DNA of 64,000 nt from Furcasterigmium furcatum (lineage: Eukaryota > Ascomycota > Sordariomycetes > Glomerellales > Plectosphaerellaceae). Below the pieces are notes generated by a model. It made no database searches, had not been told where the DNA came from, and worked only from the letters and a program-made list of their open reading frames with translations. The position numbers and the translations under genes were made by a program. The stretch spans positions 5,491,626 to 5,555,625 of the forward strand of contig BCIA01000002.1 of assembly GCA_001599815.1 (NCBI GenBank). Direction: 5' to 3'. Of the stretch, positions 46,078 to 54,980 are shown piece after piece. Position 1 is the stretch's first letter. Each line of letters opens with the position of its first letter.

Positions 46078-46747
46078 CTTGGTTGAGGTATGAAATACGA
46101 ACCAGGAGAGGAATCTGATAGTTGGATGGGTTATTATTGATGAGCCCCAGAAGCAGAGGCTGCCCATTTATACGGCAGGTATCTCCGGAGTAGTCGATGG
46201 CTGTTTGCCGTCCCTCCGGTAAGCTCGGACTCTGATATCAGCAGGACATGCGGAGGTTCACTTGACGGACATCGTCTAGGCGCACCGCACTACAGGGGCC
46301 CAAAGTCTCACTGCTACTCCGCTTGCCGTTGGCCGACCTGATACGGAGCGGACGCTCTCCAGTCAGGGTTTCACTGAAGTCCTCAGGTGGCGGTCGAGCT
46401 CGGGTGTGCATCCAGAACTCCCCAGCGGACGTCCGGCTCCTGCACCCCAGGGCGCCCACTCCGGAGGTCAAGCCGTCCTCACTGCCCAGACCCCTAAGTC
46501 GGGATATGCCAAACACCCTCCTGGATTTATGTGCAGAAAATGCTCTTAAATCTCAAGTAGCTGCACGTGGTGAGCTGGGCTCGGTGAAAAGGCCCTCACC
46601 GACCTTGATTATGTAAGGCAACTGGACTTCCAATTGTTGTCCCTCACTTCTCCACTAAAATTTTCGGCGGAACTGTGTCCCTCACTTTCTTCAACCTTTT
46701 GCACAATACTCGCCAATCCCTCGTTCGTGTCGGCCAAACACTTCACC
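46078..46747. promoter_or_regulatory. Divergent intergenic region (SDR / UPF0390)
   Basis: These 670 bp lie between divergent starts. Pyrimidine-rich leader sequence precedes the plus-strand gene (46620-46740). No further feature was recognised. Confidence 0.5.
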
Positions 46748-47026
46748 ATGGCCCAAGGAAGCGTCAAGAGCGCGTCGCGCCCGGCCCCGACAGGGAAGCC
46801 GAAGCAGGCCAGCAACAGGAAAACGAACAAGGTCAACAAGCCCCAGAAGCCCAAGATGGGCAGCGCCGCCGACAGGATGCAGAAGAAGCTCACCGCCGGC
46901 CTGACTGCCAAGACGGAGAAGATGCTGGGCGAAAGAGCCGGCCATCTTGAGCTGATTGGCAAGGGAAAGAAGATGGACAAGAGCGAGAAGGGCCAGTTCA
47001 AGGGCGGCAGCAAGAAGTTTGGTTAG
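46748..47026 (+). CDS. UPF0390 / DUF2462 small basic protein
   Basis: Intronless, 92 aa, starting [16 protein letters not shown]. It is very basic. The Lys/Pro/Asn-rich first half ([11 protein letters not shown]) is followed by the family core [20 protein letters not shown] and a GKGKKMDK... basic tail. This is the eukaryotic UPF0390 family, which includes the human Leydig cell tumour 10-kDa protein homologue. Members are small nucleolar or nuclear proteins of unclear role. The ATG at 46748 sits in a good context; the frame is open upstream (from 46634), but those residues are Ser/Thr-rich and unlike the family. Confidence 0.88.
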   Translation: MAQGSVKSASRPAPTGKPKQASNRKTNKVNKPQKPKMGSAADRMQKKLTAGLTAKTEKMLGERAGHLELIGKGKKMDKSEKGQFKGGSKKFG

Positions 47027-47113
47027 ACGACAGCAGACGACAGCAGACCACGCCGGCTGGCTGTCACCGGCGAAGAAACGACCCTCCTGCGTCGACGCCA
47101 TCACGGGATCTCG

Positions 47114-48764
47114 TTACGGGGCACGTGTATACGGGCGACTCTCTGCCACAGACGTCAGGATCTCGGTGACCACCGCAAGATCCCGCGCAACATCAACACC
47201 ACAATTCGACACTGCCACCCTCACCGCTTTGCGACCCTTCCAAGACGTCCCGCTGACGTACATATCCCTCGTTTCATTGATCCTGGCGACCAGCTCGCTG
47301 TTCAGGGTCTCGTCCTTGGCCCTGAAGAGGACGATCATGAAAGTCTCCTCAATATCCGCCCCCTCGTCGGGCAGCCATTCATAATACTCGGAGTCGCGCA
47401 CAAACGCCGCAACGCCGCGGGCAAGCAACACCATGCGGGCCACCATGTTCGCGACACCCTCTCGGCCCTCTGCCTTCATCATTGCGTACGCCGGCAATGC
47501 CCGGAAGCGGCGCGAGTTTTCGATACCCAGGTTGAGCGGGCTGGGAACGGCGGCATTGGCAGAGGACGAGAGGTACGCGGCATTCGGGTTCTGGAACACT
47601 TGGGTCTGGAGGTCCAGCGAGCGGGTGAAGAACATGCCACAGTCGTACGGCTTGGACAGAGTCAGCCGACGTGACAAATGACAAGAGAGAATCAGGAAAC
47701 ACATACCACGTTGAGAAGCTTGTGTCCGTCCACCGTGATGCTGTCGACGTACTGCTCCATTCCCAGGACCCGGCCGCGAAGTTTAGCGAACCCGGGCGTG
47801 GGAGGAAGGCAACTGGCGAAGATGCCGAACGCTGCTAGAGGTCAGACTTATTTCCGCGTCAGATCTGCGCCGAACACGTACCTCCATCAACATGGAACCA
47901 TGAACCATAGAGCTTGGATAGCTCGCTGAGGTGCTTGATTTCCCTCCATTCATCGACAGCATAGCGGCCGGTATTCACCTCGCCCAGGCTGATGGCAATT
48001 ATGAACGCGGTGCCGTTCTCTTTCCCGGCCTTGAGCTCCGCCTCGACAGCGCGGAGATCAAGAAGCCAGGGCCTATCCTTGTCGCACGGCATCTCTCTGA
48101 CATTGGCCCTGCCGATGCCCACGATACTGGCAGCCTTGGACAGCGAGCTGTGCCCCGCGCTGGTGAGGACCTGAATCCGCCTGACGCCAGCCTCGGCGCA
48201 GGCATCGAGGAGGCCGAGCTCGCCGACAGACGGAGAGCCCTCGGGCAGGCGCTGTGCGATGATGCTCTCGCGGCCACAGGCCAGGCCCAAGACATTGCTG
48301 GCGGTGGCGCCGGTCGTGAATGTCCTGCCAGCGAAGAGACGGCGGCCACCCTGACTCTCGGTAGCATCCTTCAAGCCCAGGAGGTCCGCGAGCATGTCGA
48401 GCGTGACCGCTTCCAGCTCAGTCGCGACGGTGGCGTCTGGGAGGTGAACCTGGACATTCTGGTCGACAGCGGTGACTACGGCATCTGCAGCAGCTGCGGC
48501 GGGGTGAACCCCTCCGGTGACGAAGCCATAGTACCTCGGCCCAACCTGGCCAGAAAGACCGGGAACGATATCCTGCAGCAGATGAGAGAGTGTTTTCTCA
48601 GTGCCCAAGCCGGAAAGCCTGGAGTCGCCAGTGCCCAGTGACTTAGACGCGTGCGCCAAGCGCTCAGGGGTTGGGAGAGTTGGAGGTGTGGGAGCTGGGT
48701 GATGGATGCTCAGCGCCTCCTGGAGACGGACGTGAAATGAGTCTGCGTCAAGTTTGGATGTCAT
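47114..48764 (-). CDS. PLP-dependent group II amino-acid decarboxylase
   Basis: Three exons: 47882-48764, 47707-47831 and 47114-47650, giving 514 aa. Introns are 50 and 56 bp. Fold-type I decarboxylase motifs: GPRYYGFVTGGVHPAAAAAD near the N-terminus, GRTFTTGATASNVLGL, the PLP-stacking His in SAGHSSLSKAASIVGIG, the HVDG Asp (about 292; WFHVDG joined to AFG), and the Schiff-base Lys332 in DGHKLLNVPYDCG, which is assembled across the second intron. The family decarboxylates aromatic amino acids (tyrosine, DOPA, tryptophan) or glutamate. The fungal subgroup with this N-terminus is usually annotated as tyrosine/DOPA decarboxylase-like, but the substrate cannot be told from sequence. Its 3' end lies 87 bp from the convergent UPF0390 gene. 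Confidence 0.92.
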
Positions 48765-49962
48765 GGCTTCTGAAATGCTGTGTTTTAGACTAGATATCTC
48801 GAATGCTTCGATAGTCAGCCCAATATGTTTGAGGAGTCATAGTCGATCCTCTGCGAGGCTTCAGTTTAGGAGGACCAGTCTAATGCACCCGACGATGATG
48901 AGTCAGCCAAGAGTGGAATAGTCGAGGCTTGTCGAAGAATCACAAGGCGAGTGTGTGTTTGACTGCTTGTATCCTGTTTCCAGACAAAACATCGTTTTCA
49001 AGTCTCGTGTAGCTTGGAAGTGATGGGATGTTGAGTCGCTAAACCTCCTCGAGTCTCGACAGGAGGATGAACGCCTGACTCCTCCGCCGAGGGGCAGTTT
49101 CCGCACCCATTCACCTGCCCACTCGCAGCACACGACCTTCTGCTCACTGAGGAGCGAATCAGCTTGAAGCCTCTACTGAGTAATTAACAACAAGAAAAGA
49201 GGCCCAAAGTCTCATGTGCACTTGATGCTAAAAGTGTAGGTCAGGGTGTGGCAGACTGGACGTGCCTAGGCTGCTCCCCACGCGCACTGGCTAACTGCTG
49301 ATTCGCATCTCTGGTGGTCTGTAAACCTTGACACAACCCTGATGCGAGAAGACAAAGAGACGCTTAAAAGCGGTTTGCTCGTGCTCGTCTCGAGTCTGGA
49401 CAATGCCTCCGGGCTGAGGAACAATAGACTCGGTCTGGGTTGCGGGCGCCAAGAGCCCAATATGGAAGGTCGACTTGCTGACTGGGGTGTGGCAAAGCTC
49501 TTCTTGAAGGGAAATTGGACTGCACAGTTGCGATGTCCGTGAATACCGTGACTTGTCGTTCCGTTGCGGGAGAGATAATCCGCGCTGCGAAACGTACAAG
49601 TGAACTGGCAGAGAGTATTACACGTGATTTGGAATCGAGAGTGGAAGGAACCCTCGTGATGTGACTTCCAGGTTTCCATTTAGTGCCCGGTGACGGTTGT
49701 CTGGTGACCCACTTTTGACCGCCAGTGGGTGGCAGCAACGCGGCGGATCCGTCTCACCCCCGGGTCCCGATGAGATAACGTAGTCTCACTTCCACCCGTC
49801 GTCGACACTCACTTGCCACGGTTGCACTCCCTGTCGACTTCATTCCTTCAATCCCGACCTCCAAACCTGCCAAGGGTCTACATCAATCAACGCCCACTCG
49901 ACCCAACACCACGACTCGCTGCTAGCCAGGCCTCCCGTCAAGAGACGTGACGACATCACATC
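48765..49962. promoter_or_regulatory. Divergent intergenic region (decarboxylase / DUF92)
   Basis: These 1.2 kb contain only short chance frames. They carry the promoters of two divergent genes. The last 150 bases before 49963 are pyrimidine-rich leader. No RNA gene was recognised. Confidence 0.5.
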
Positions 49963-51197
49963 ATGCAGTGGCAAGTTGCGGCTCCCATCACGGGGCTGCT
50001 CGTCCTCTACGCATACTTCGGCAAGAAGCTCACTCTGTCCGGAATTGGAGCTGCCATATTCACTGCCGGCTTTGCCGCTAATCACCCCTGGAACCTGTCC
50101 TTCACCCTCCTCTGCGTATTCTTCCTGACCGGCACCATCGTGACCAAGGTACGCCGCATCCGTGACGTCCTCCCCTGCTACATCAGATCCTAACAAGCCA
50201 CAGGTCAAACATGGATACAAGAAGACCCTGACCTTGTCTGCGACTGGCTCTGGTGGCGAGGGACCTCGCACTCACACCCAAGGTTTGCTTCATCCATCAT
50301 CGGCAGCGGGACACTCACTGACGGCTTGCCTTAGTCTTCGCCAACTCCCTGGTTGCTACCGCCCTTACCTGGATGCACACCCAGCAGCTGCAGACACGCG
50401 AGACTGCGCTCCATAAATCTGAGCCTGCACCTGTCGAGGGTTCTCTCTGCTACTCGTGGAAGGGCGACATTCTCCCCATCGGAATCATCGCCTGCTACGC
50501 CGCCGCCACCGCCGACACCTTCAGCTCCGAGCTGGGTATCCTCGCCTGGAGCCAGCCCCGACTCATCACCGAGCCTTGGCGCAAGGTCCCCAGCGGCACC
50601 AACGGAGGCGTCACCATCGAAGGCCTCGTCGCCGGCCTCCTCGGCAGCACCATCATTGCCTTCACCTCCGTCTACCTGATTCCCTTCTGCGGCGCGACCT
50701 CAGAGGGCGCGCTTGGCGGAGGCGCTCCCTGGAGCGAGGAGAACAAGGCTTACTTCGTCGTGGCCATCGCGCTCTGGGGTCTCCTCGGCAGCATCTTCGA
50801 CAGCTGGCTGGGCGCGAAGTTCCAGCGCAGCGTCAGGGACGTCCGCTCCGGCAAGATCGTCGAGGGAGAGGGCGGCGTCAGGGTCATCACCACCGAAGAC
50901 GAGGAGAACAAGGCAAAGCGCGAGGCCAAGTTCGAGAGGATCCGCAAGAGGAACTTGGCCAGGGAGCGCGGCGAGCAGGTCCCCACCCGCGAAGAGGTTG
51001 AGAAGTTCGAGGCGGAGCTGGAGGAGAAGGCCAAGTCCGCCCCGAAGGCCGAGGCGTCCCGTGTCGTCGAGGTCGGCAGCGACTTCCTGGACAACAACGA
51101 CGTCAACTTTGGTATGACCTTCTTTATCGCCATGACAGCCATGGGCATGGCTTGCAAGGTCTTTGGCACCACATTCAAGAACATGCAGATGATCTAG
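49963..51197 (+). CDS. DUF92 / TMEM19 family integral membrane protein
   Basis: Three exons: 49963-50148, 50204-50282 and 50335-51197, giving 375 aa. Exon 1 encodes two membrane helices (LTLSGIGAAIFTAGFAA and LSFTLLCVFFLTGTIVTK). The conserved family signature spans the exons: KVKHGYKK, GPRTHTQVFANSLVATAL, CYAAATADTFSSELGILAWS, KVPSGTNGGVTIEGLVAGLL and ALWGLLGSIFDSWLGAKFQ. A charged, probably coiled cytosolic insert follows (about residues 255-335) and a last helix (FGMTFFIAMTAMGMACKVF). Plant and bacterial relatives include phytyl-phosphate kinase (VTE6)-like proteins; the fungal/animal TMEM19 role is unknown. The second donor is GTTTGC, atypical but giving the correct frame. Confidence 0.92.
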
Positions 51198-51862
51198 ATT
51201 GCCGCAACCACGATGTTCTCCGGAAACACGAGATTGCCATCCGGCGGGCGATGTATGGGGAGGAATTGAATGCCTTTGGCAGCGTTTCAGGCCCCTCTGG
51301 GATGCGCCGGGAGCGGTAATGGAGGAGGCACACTAGCTGTACGAACTGTTAGGATTATAATCAGAATAATTATGGTGTTCTGAGACGAAAGGCTCTACTT
51401 GACGTTGTTTCGAGGAGAAAAGGGACAGTCACTTTGTGCATAGTTATAGGGTAGTCATCGAGTTTGATGTGCTATGACTGAATATGGCTCAGCCCACTCA
51501 TGAGTTCACCAAACTCCTTTCGCCATGCGCCACCGAGACGATTCATGTCCGCTCCAATCAGTGTGCAGGGGGTATCATCCGTAATCAATGTCCGCTATCT
51601 CGCGATAGCTCGGGAAGAGTCCTCCCTCGTACCGACCATAGAGAGTCTTCCTGATCGTTCTCATTTTGCCGAACTGAAAACACAGCTCGCCATCGTCCAC
51701 CTTGTTTTAGTCGTGCCTTCGCTCAGTTGGTTTCCATTCCTTTTTTCTTGGCCATCTCGTCGGTAATTCAGTAGAGTGTTGACATCAGCAATCTTGCTCT
51801 GGGGGTGCCGAAAGACGCAATTCGCCGTAAAAACATGCTAGGTACCGAGCTTCCGCGAACTC
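51198..51862. other. Convergent intergenic region
   Basis: This is the 3' flank between two convergent genes. It is moderately A/T-rich at 51350-51420, consistent with 3' UTR and polyadenylation sequence. No gene was seen. Confidence 0.5.
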
Positions 51863-52504
51863 TCAAGGCAGGGCCTTGGCATCCTTCACCACGAGGACGT
51901 CGATCCACTCGTCGACTGCGCGAGCCAGCTCGGAGGGGTTCGCGCTGTTCCTCTGGTTGAACCTTCCACGCACAAGGGTGACGAGAAGGAGCTCATTGGC
52001 GGCGTGTCCAAGGAACTTGATCCGCTGAGCGACATTTCGCGAGTGCTCACGCTCGTATAGGTCGGTGACAAGCCATTCGAGCCGGGTGTGGAAATCGCAC
52101 ATGTCATCCTGATGGCTCTCACGGCCCTCCTTGGTGCCCATGAGGTACGTGGATTTGTGAGGGTAAAATTTGGACAGGTGCTCGGCGCCGCGTACCAGGG
52201 CGAAGAGGTACCCCCGTCCGTTCTCGAGGGCGATGTCCTGCTGGTCGAGAGGGTCGACGGCGGCGGACAGGTCGAGGTCGCGCTGGTTAGGGAAGCCGAA
52301 GGCGTGCTCGATCACGATGCCCTGCACGGGGGTAAACTCGAGGTCCCAGTGCGGGTAGTAGTAACCGGGAAGCGAGCGGAAGAGCTCGGCGAGGGCCTGG
52401 CCAGGCTGCTTGCTGAGGACGATGGCCCTGAGCTGCTCAAGGAGATGGGGAGATAGCTTCTCAGGCGCCTTAGCGGCCTGAGATTTGTCGACGTTGGAGG
52501 CCAT
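51863..52504 (-). CDS. Conserved-looking hypothetical protein
   Basis: Intronless, 213 aa from ATG at 52504 (MASNVDKSQ). The frame is open upstream to 52690, but that part is a Ser/Thr/Pro-rich leader. The protein is soluble with no signal or membrane segment. It has helices with LSPHLLEQLRAIVLSKQPGQ, then LFRSLPGYYYPHWDLEF, an acidic and aromatic middle, and a helical C-terminal half with DFHTRLEWLVTDLYEREHSR and a leucine-rich segment NELLLVTLVRGRFN. I do not recognise the family. Normal composition and codon use argue that it is real. It lies tail to tail with the DUF92 gene. Confidence 0.72.
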   Translation of the reverse strand: MASNVDKSQAAKAPEKLSPHLLEQLRAIVLSKQPGQALAELFRSLPGYYYPHWDLEFTPVQGIVIEHAFGFPNQRDLDLSAAVDPLDQQDIALENGRGYLFALVRGAEHLSKFYPHKSTYLMGTKEGRESHQDDMCDFHTRLEWLVTDLYEREHSRNVAQRIKFLGHAANELLLVTLVRGRFNQRNSANPSELARAVDEWIDVLVVKDAKALP

Positions 52505-52971
52505 TGTGGTAGTCGGTTGATGAGACGAGATGGGTTCGATGGAAATCGGGAGGGGAAGGGATGTAGACGATCGAGGAGGGCCGTCGTATTGATCGCGCGT
52601 CGCGTGATGAGAGACTTGCGTAGAGATAATCGAGGTTGGCTTAGAGTTGAGTAGGAGAGGAGAGATTGAGGAGGTTGAAGAGAAGAGCAATTGCGCTGAG
52701 ACGCGTTGAAGAAGAGGGATGGAGGAGGAGGATGGTCGAGGAGTGTTGAGTGTGTTGAGGAGTTGTAGGCGGCCCGGGACTCAAGCCGGGCACGCACGCG
52801 TTCTATGCCCGTTGTGTTTGCACCTGCGCGTATTGCTGAAGTGTCTTTAGATATTGAGGGAAAGAGCGAAATCACAAGTTTGAAGCCGTGCAATGAAGAG
52901 CACGAGTATAGTACCATTGAAGCTGACCAACGCGGCCAGATCATCTAGCTAGACGGATTAGACACACTGGT
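52505..52971. other. Upstream region of the 51.9-kb gene
   Basis: This carries the pyrimidine-rich leader (minus strand) and presumed promoter of the hypothetical gene ending at 51863. No other feature was seen. Confidence 0.45.
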
Positions 52972-53595
52972 TTACACGATATCTACTTTGGTCTTCATAT
53001 ATAATGCACAAATCAAGAGGCAAATCTTACGTTTAGTTGACCTTGATGCGTGAATAGGCATACTTGAGTGCCGCGCTTCCAGTGTGTTTACCCCTGAATC
53101 TGAAAAGGGGATCGCGGATGGGTCCGTCGCTGCCCACCCCTCGACAGCACCCGGCGCCTTTTGACTCCTTCTTCTCAATTTCCAGCCCTTGCTCGTCTCT
53201 GACGGTCGGCGTAGCCGAAGATGAAGACGCCCGAGATCATCCAGAAGGGGGCGGGAATCCTCGGAGCTGTCCGAATCAGATCCGCTGTCGGACGAGTCAA
53301 TGGTGATGACCTCGGTGACAATCCTGCCCGAGACAGTTCCGGCGTCGGAGTCGATGTTGGCGACCTCAGTAGCAGCCGAGTCCGTCATCTCATAGTCCGA
53401 GTTGGACCAGTGGGATCCATCATCGTCGGCGACTCGATGGACTCGAGTACGACGACGTCTGTGAGACCCTTCTCCTTCGTCAGAACTTTGAAGTTTCTCG
53501 CCTTGACTGGCATAATCACTGTTCAACCTGTTCGCCGCCTTGGACGCGGCCCAGTATGGGGTATGACCGGCGAGAAGAAACCAGCGGAGGCGATT
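52972..53595 (-). CDS. Possible exon(s) of a Ser/Asp-rich hypothetical protein
   Basis: An open minus-strand frame of about 200 codons without an ATG at its head. It reads WFLLAGHTPYWAASKAANR, then acidic Ser-rich stretches (NSDYEMTDSAATEVANID, DSSDSGSDSDSSEDSRPLL) and a basic patch. The composition is protein-like rather than random. A start would need an upstream exon, for which 53630-54134 offers a candidate frame (containing ENWLQFGLCSIFENEFPGSF) and possible splice sites. It could be a genuine multi-exon gene, a decayed gene, or chance. No family was recognised. Confidence 0.3.
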   Translation of the reverse strand, partial: NRLRWFLLAGHTPYWAASKAANRLNSDYASQGEKLQSSDEGEGSHRRRRTRVHRVADDDGSHWSNSDYEMTDSAATEVANIDSDAGTVSGRIVTEVITIDSSDSGSDSDSSEDSRPLLDDLGRLHLRLRRPSETSKGWKLRRRSQKAPGAVEGWAATDPSAIPFSDSGVNTLEARHSSMPIHASRSTKRKICLLICALYMKTKVDIV

Positions 53596-54134
53596 TCAAT
53601 GTTCTTTTGGCGGTCCGGGTCTTTTGGGTCATCATCCTGACCTGCACTGACACAGGTATTCCTGAACAGAATTGCCGGAAATAGCTAACCCGAGGATAAT
53701 GCGGCTACCAAAAGGGCGATGCGAGGGAGATTGAGCCGACACATGCACACTCACCCCGTTCATCACCATCACGCAAGAAATCATTGCAGAAGAGTTCATG
53801 AACCTGTTGACTTTGATTGAAAGTAGACGACGGTGCTACGCCGCGCGGCCTCAAATAGGACATCCACAACGATGCAACCCTCTCACCAACTCCATCCCAA
53901 AAAGACCCAGGGAACTCGTTTTCGAATATTGAGCAAAGCCCAAACTGTAACCAATTTTCTGCGAGCGTGAAGGCCGCGACTGCCCAGCCCCATCGTAGGA
54001 TGCCCTCGCCATCGACCCCTGCGTCCGAAAAGACGGTGGCATCAGCCAGGGCGGTCCGACTTGGAGGACTCGGAGGGAATAGGAGCAGAGACTTTGTCCT
54101 CGGGCAGGGCCTGCTGTTCCGCCTGGTCGTCCGT
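53596..54134. other. Ambiguous stretch with possible upstream coding exons
   Basis: On the minus strand this follows the stop of the repeat-protein gene. It contains a 30-codon open continuation in that gene's frame and an unrelated open frame of protein-like composition down to about 53705. No single coherent model could be built. Confidence 0.35.
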
Positions 54135-54980
54135 TTACTCGTCGGCGGCTTCGCCCTCGTTGACTTCGGGAAGGTCGAAGCTCGAGGGAATGACAATTCC
54201 CAGCATGCCCTCGGCAGGGAGCATGTCTGATTGCTTCATAGGACGCAGCATGAGGTGCTCTTCCATGGTGCGGTCGGGCACAACACGGTTTGGCATGACG
54301 GTGTACGGCTTGTGGAAAGCTGGCACCATGTGGCCTGGCATGGGGCCCGGCATAAAAGCCGGCATAGGGTCCGGCATGGCGTCGGGCATAGCCTCTGGCA
54401 TGGGCTCTGGAAGCAGGCGTGCCTCGCGCTTTTCATGGGAGTGACCCCCGGGCCGCATGGTGTAGGGAAAGGCATCCAGAATGACAGCCGTCATGGGTGG
54501 CACCACGTAAGCCGGTATAAGACGCGTTGGGCGCATGAGGTCTGGAAGAAAGCGTGCCTCGTGCTTTTTATGGAAGAGACTTGGCATGGCGTCGGGCATA
54601 GCGTCGGACTTGGCCTCTGACAGGGCCTCTGGCATGGCATCCGGCATGCCCTCCGGCGTGGGGTCCGTCATCATGCGGGCCTTGCGCTTTTCATGGAAGG
54701 AACCCGGCCTGGCCTCTGGCATGGCTTCCGGCATAGGGTCCGGCATAGCACCTGGCATAGCCTCCGGCATGGCTTCCGGCATGGGATCCGGCATGATGCG
54801 TGCCTCGCGCTTGTCAATGATGGGAGCCATTTCGGTGGGGAGCCACTTCAGAGGGTTCATCATGTTGTGAGGCGGCCTGGGTCTGTCGTAACCGGCGGAC
54901 CTCTCTTCCAGTTGGTGAGGTGCCGCTGCGCAGAGGACAGCCATAGTTGCCGACGAGGCAAGAACTTTGAGGGATACCAT
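54135..54980 (-). CDS. Secreted Met-Pro repeat precursor with Kex2-like sites
   Basis: Intronless, 281 aa. A signal peptide (MVSLKVLASSATMAVLCAAA, likely cleaved near residue 20) precedes a short pro-region. Four blocks follow, each opened by a dibasic site and an Ala-Arg motif: KREAR at 57-61, KRKAR at 98-102, KKHEAR at 138-143 and KREAR at 184-188. Block lengths are 41, 40 and 46 residues; the fourth runs into the C-terminal region. Blocks 1, 2 and 4 contain runs of the tetrapeptide Met-Pro-x-x (for example MPEAMPEAMPGAMPDPMPEA). All four end in a His motif (FHE, LFH, HSHE, AFH). KR followed by EA resembles Kex2 plus Ste13 processing of yeast pheromone precursors. This fits a Kex2-processed repeat protein (KEP), a class that includes pheromones, cell-wall repellents and RiPP precursors. 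No RiPP tailoring gene (UstYa, tyrosinase) is in the window. The function is unknown. Confidence 0.78.
   Translation of the reverse strand: MVSLKVLASSATMAVLCAAAPHQLEERSAGYDRPRPPHNMMNPLKWLPTEMAPIIDKREARIMPDPMPEAMPEAMPGAMPDPMPEAMPEARPGSFHEKRKARMMTDPTPEGMPDAMPEALSEAKSDAMPDAMPSLFHKKHEARFLPDLMRPTRLIPAYVVPPMTAVILDAFPYTMRPGGHSHEKREARLLPEPMPEAMPDAMPDPMPAFMPGPMPGHMVPAFHKPYTVMPNRVVPDRTMEEHLMLRPMKQSDMLPAEGMLGIVIPSSFDLPEVNEGEAADE
54355..54812 (-). repeat. 12-bp minisatellite coding Met-Pro-x-x, within four larger blocks
   Basis: Inside the precursor gene the DNA consists of tandem 12-base units around CCGGCATGGCNT (plus strand), nested in four roughly 120-140-base blocks. Units differ by point changes that mostly alter positions 3-4 of the tetrapeptide and keep Met-Pro. 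Confidence 0.8.

Noticed and set aside
54231..54870. Plus-strand His/Arg-rich open frames opposite the repeat precursor
   Set aside because: They are shadow frames of the 12-bp minisatellite; the minus strand has the signal peptide and the processing sites.
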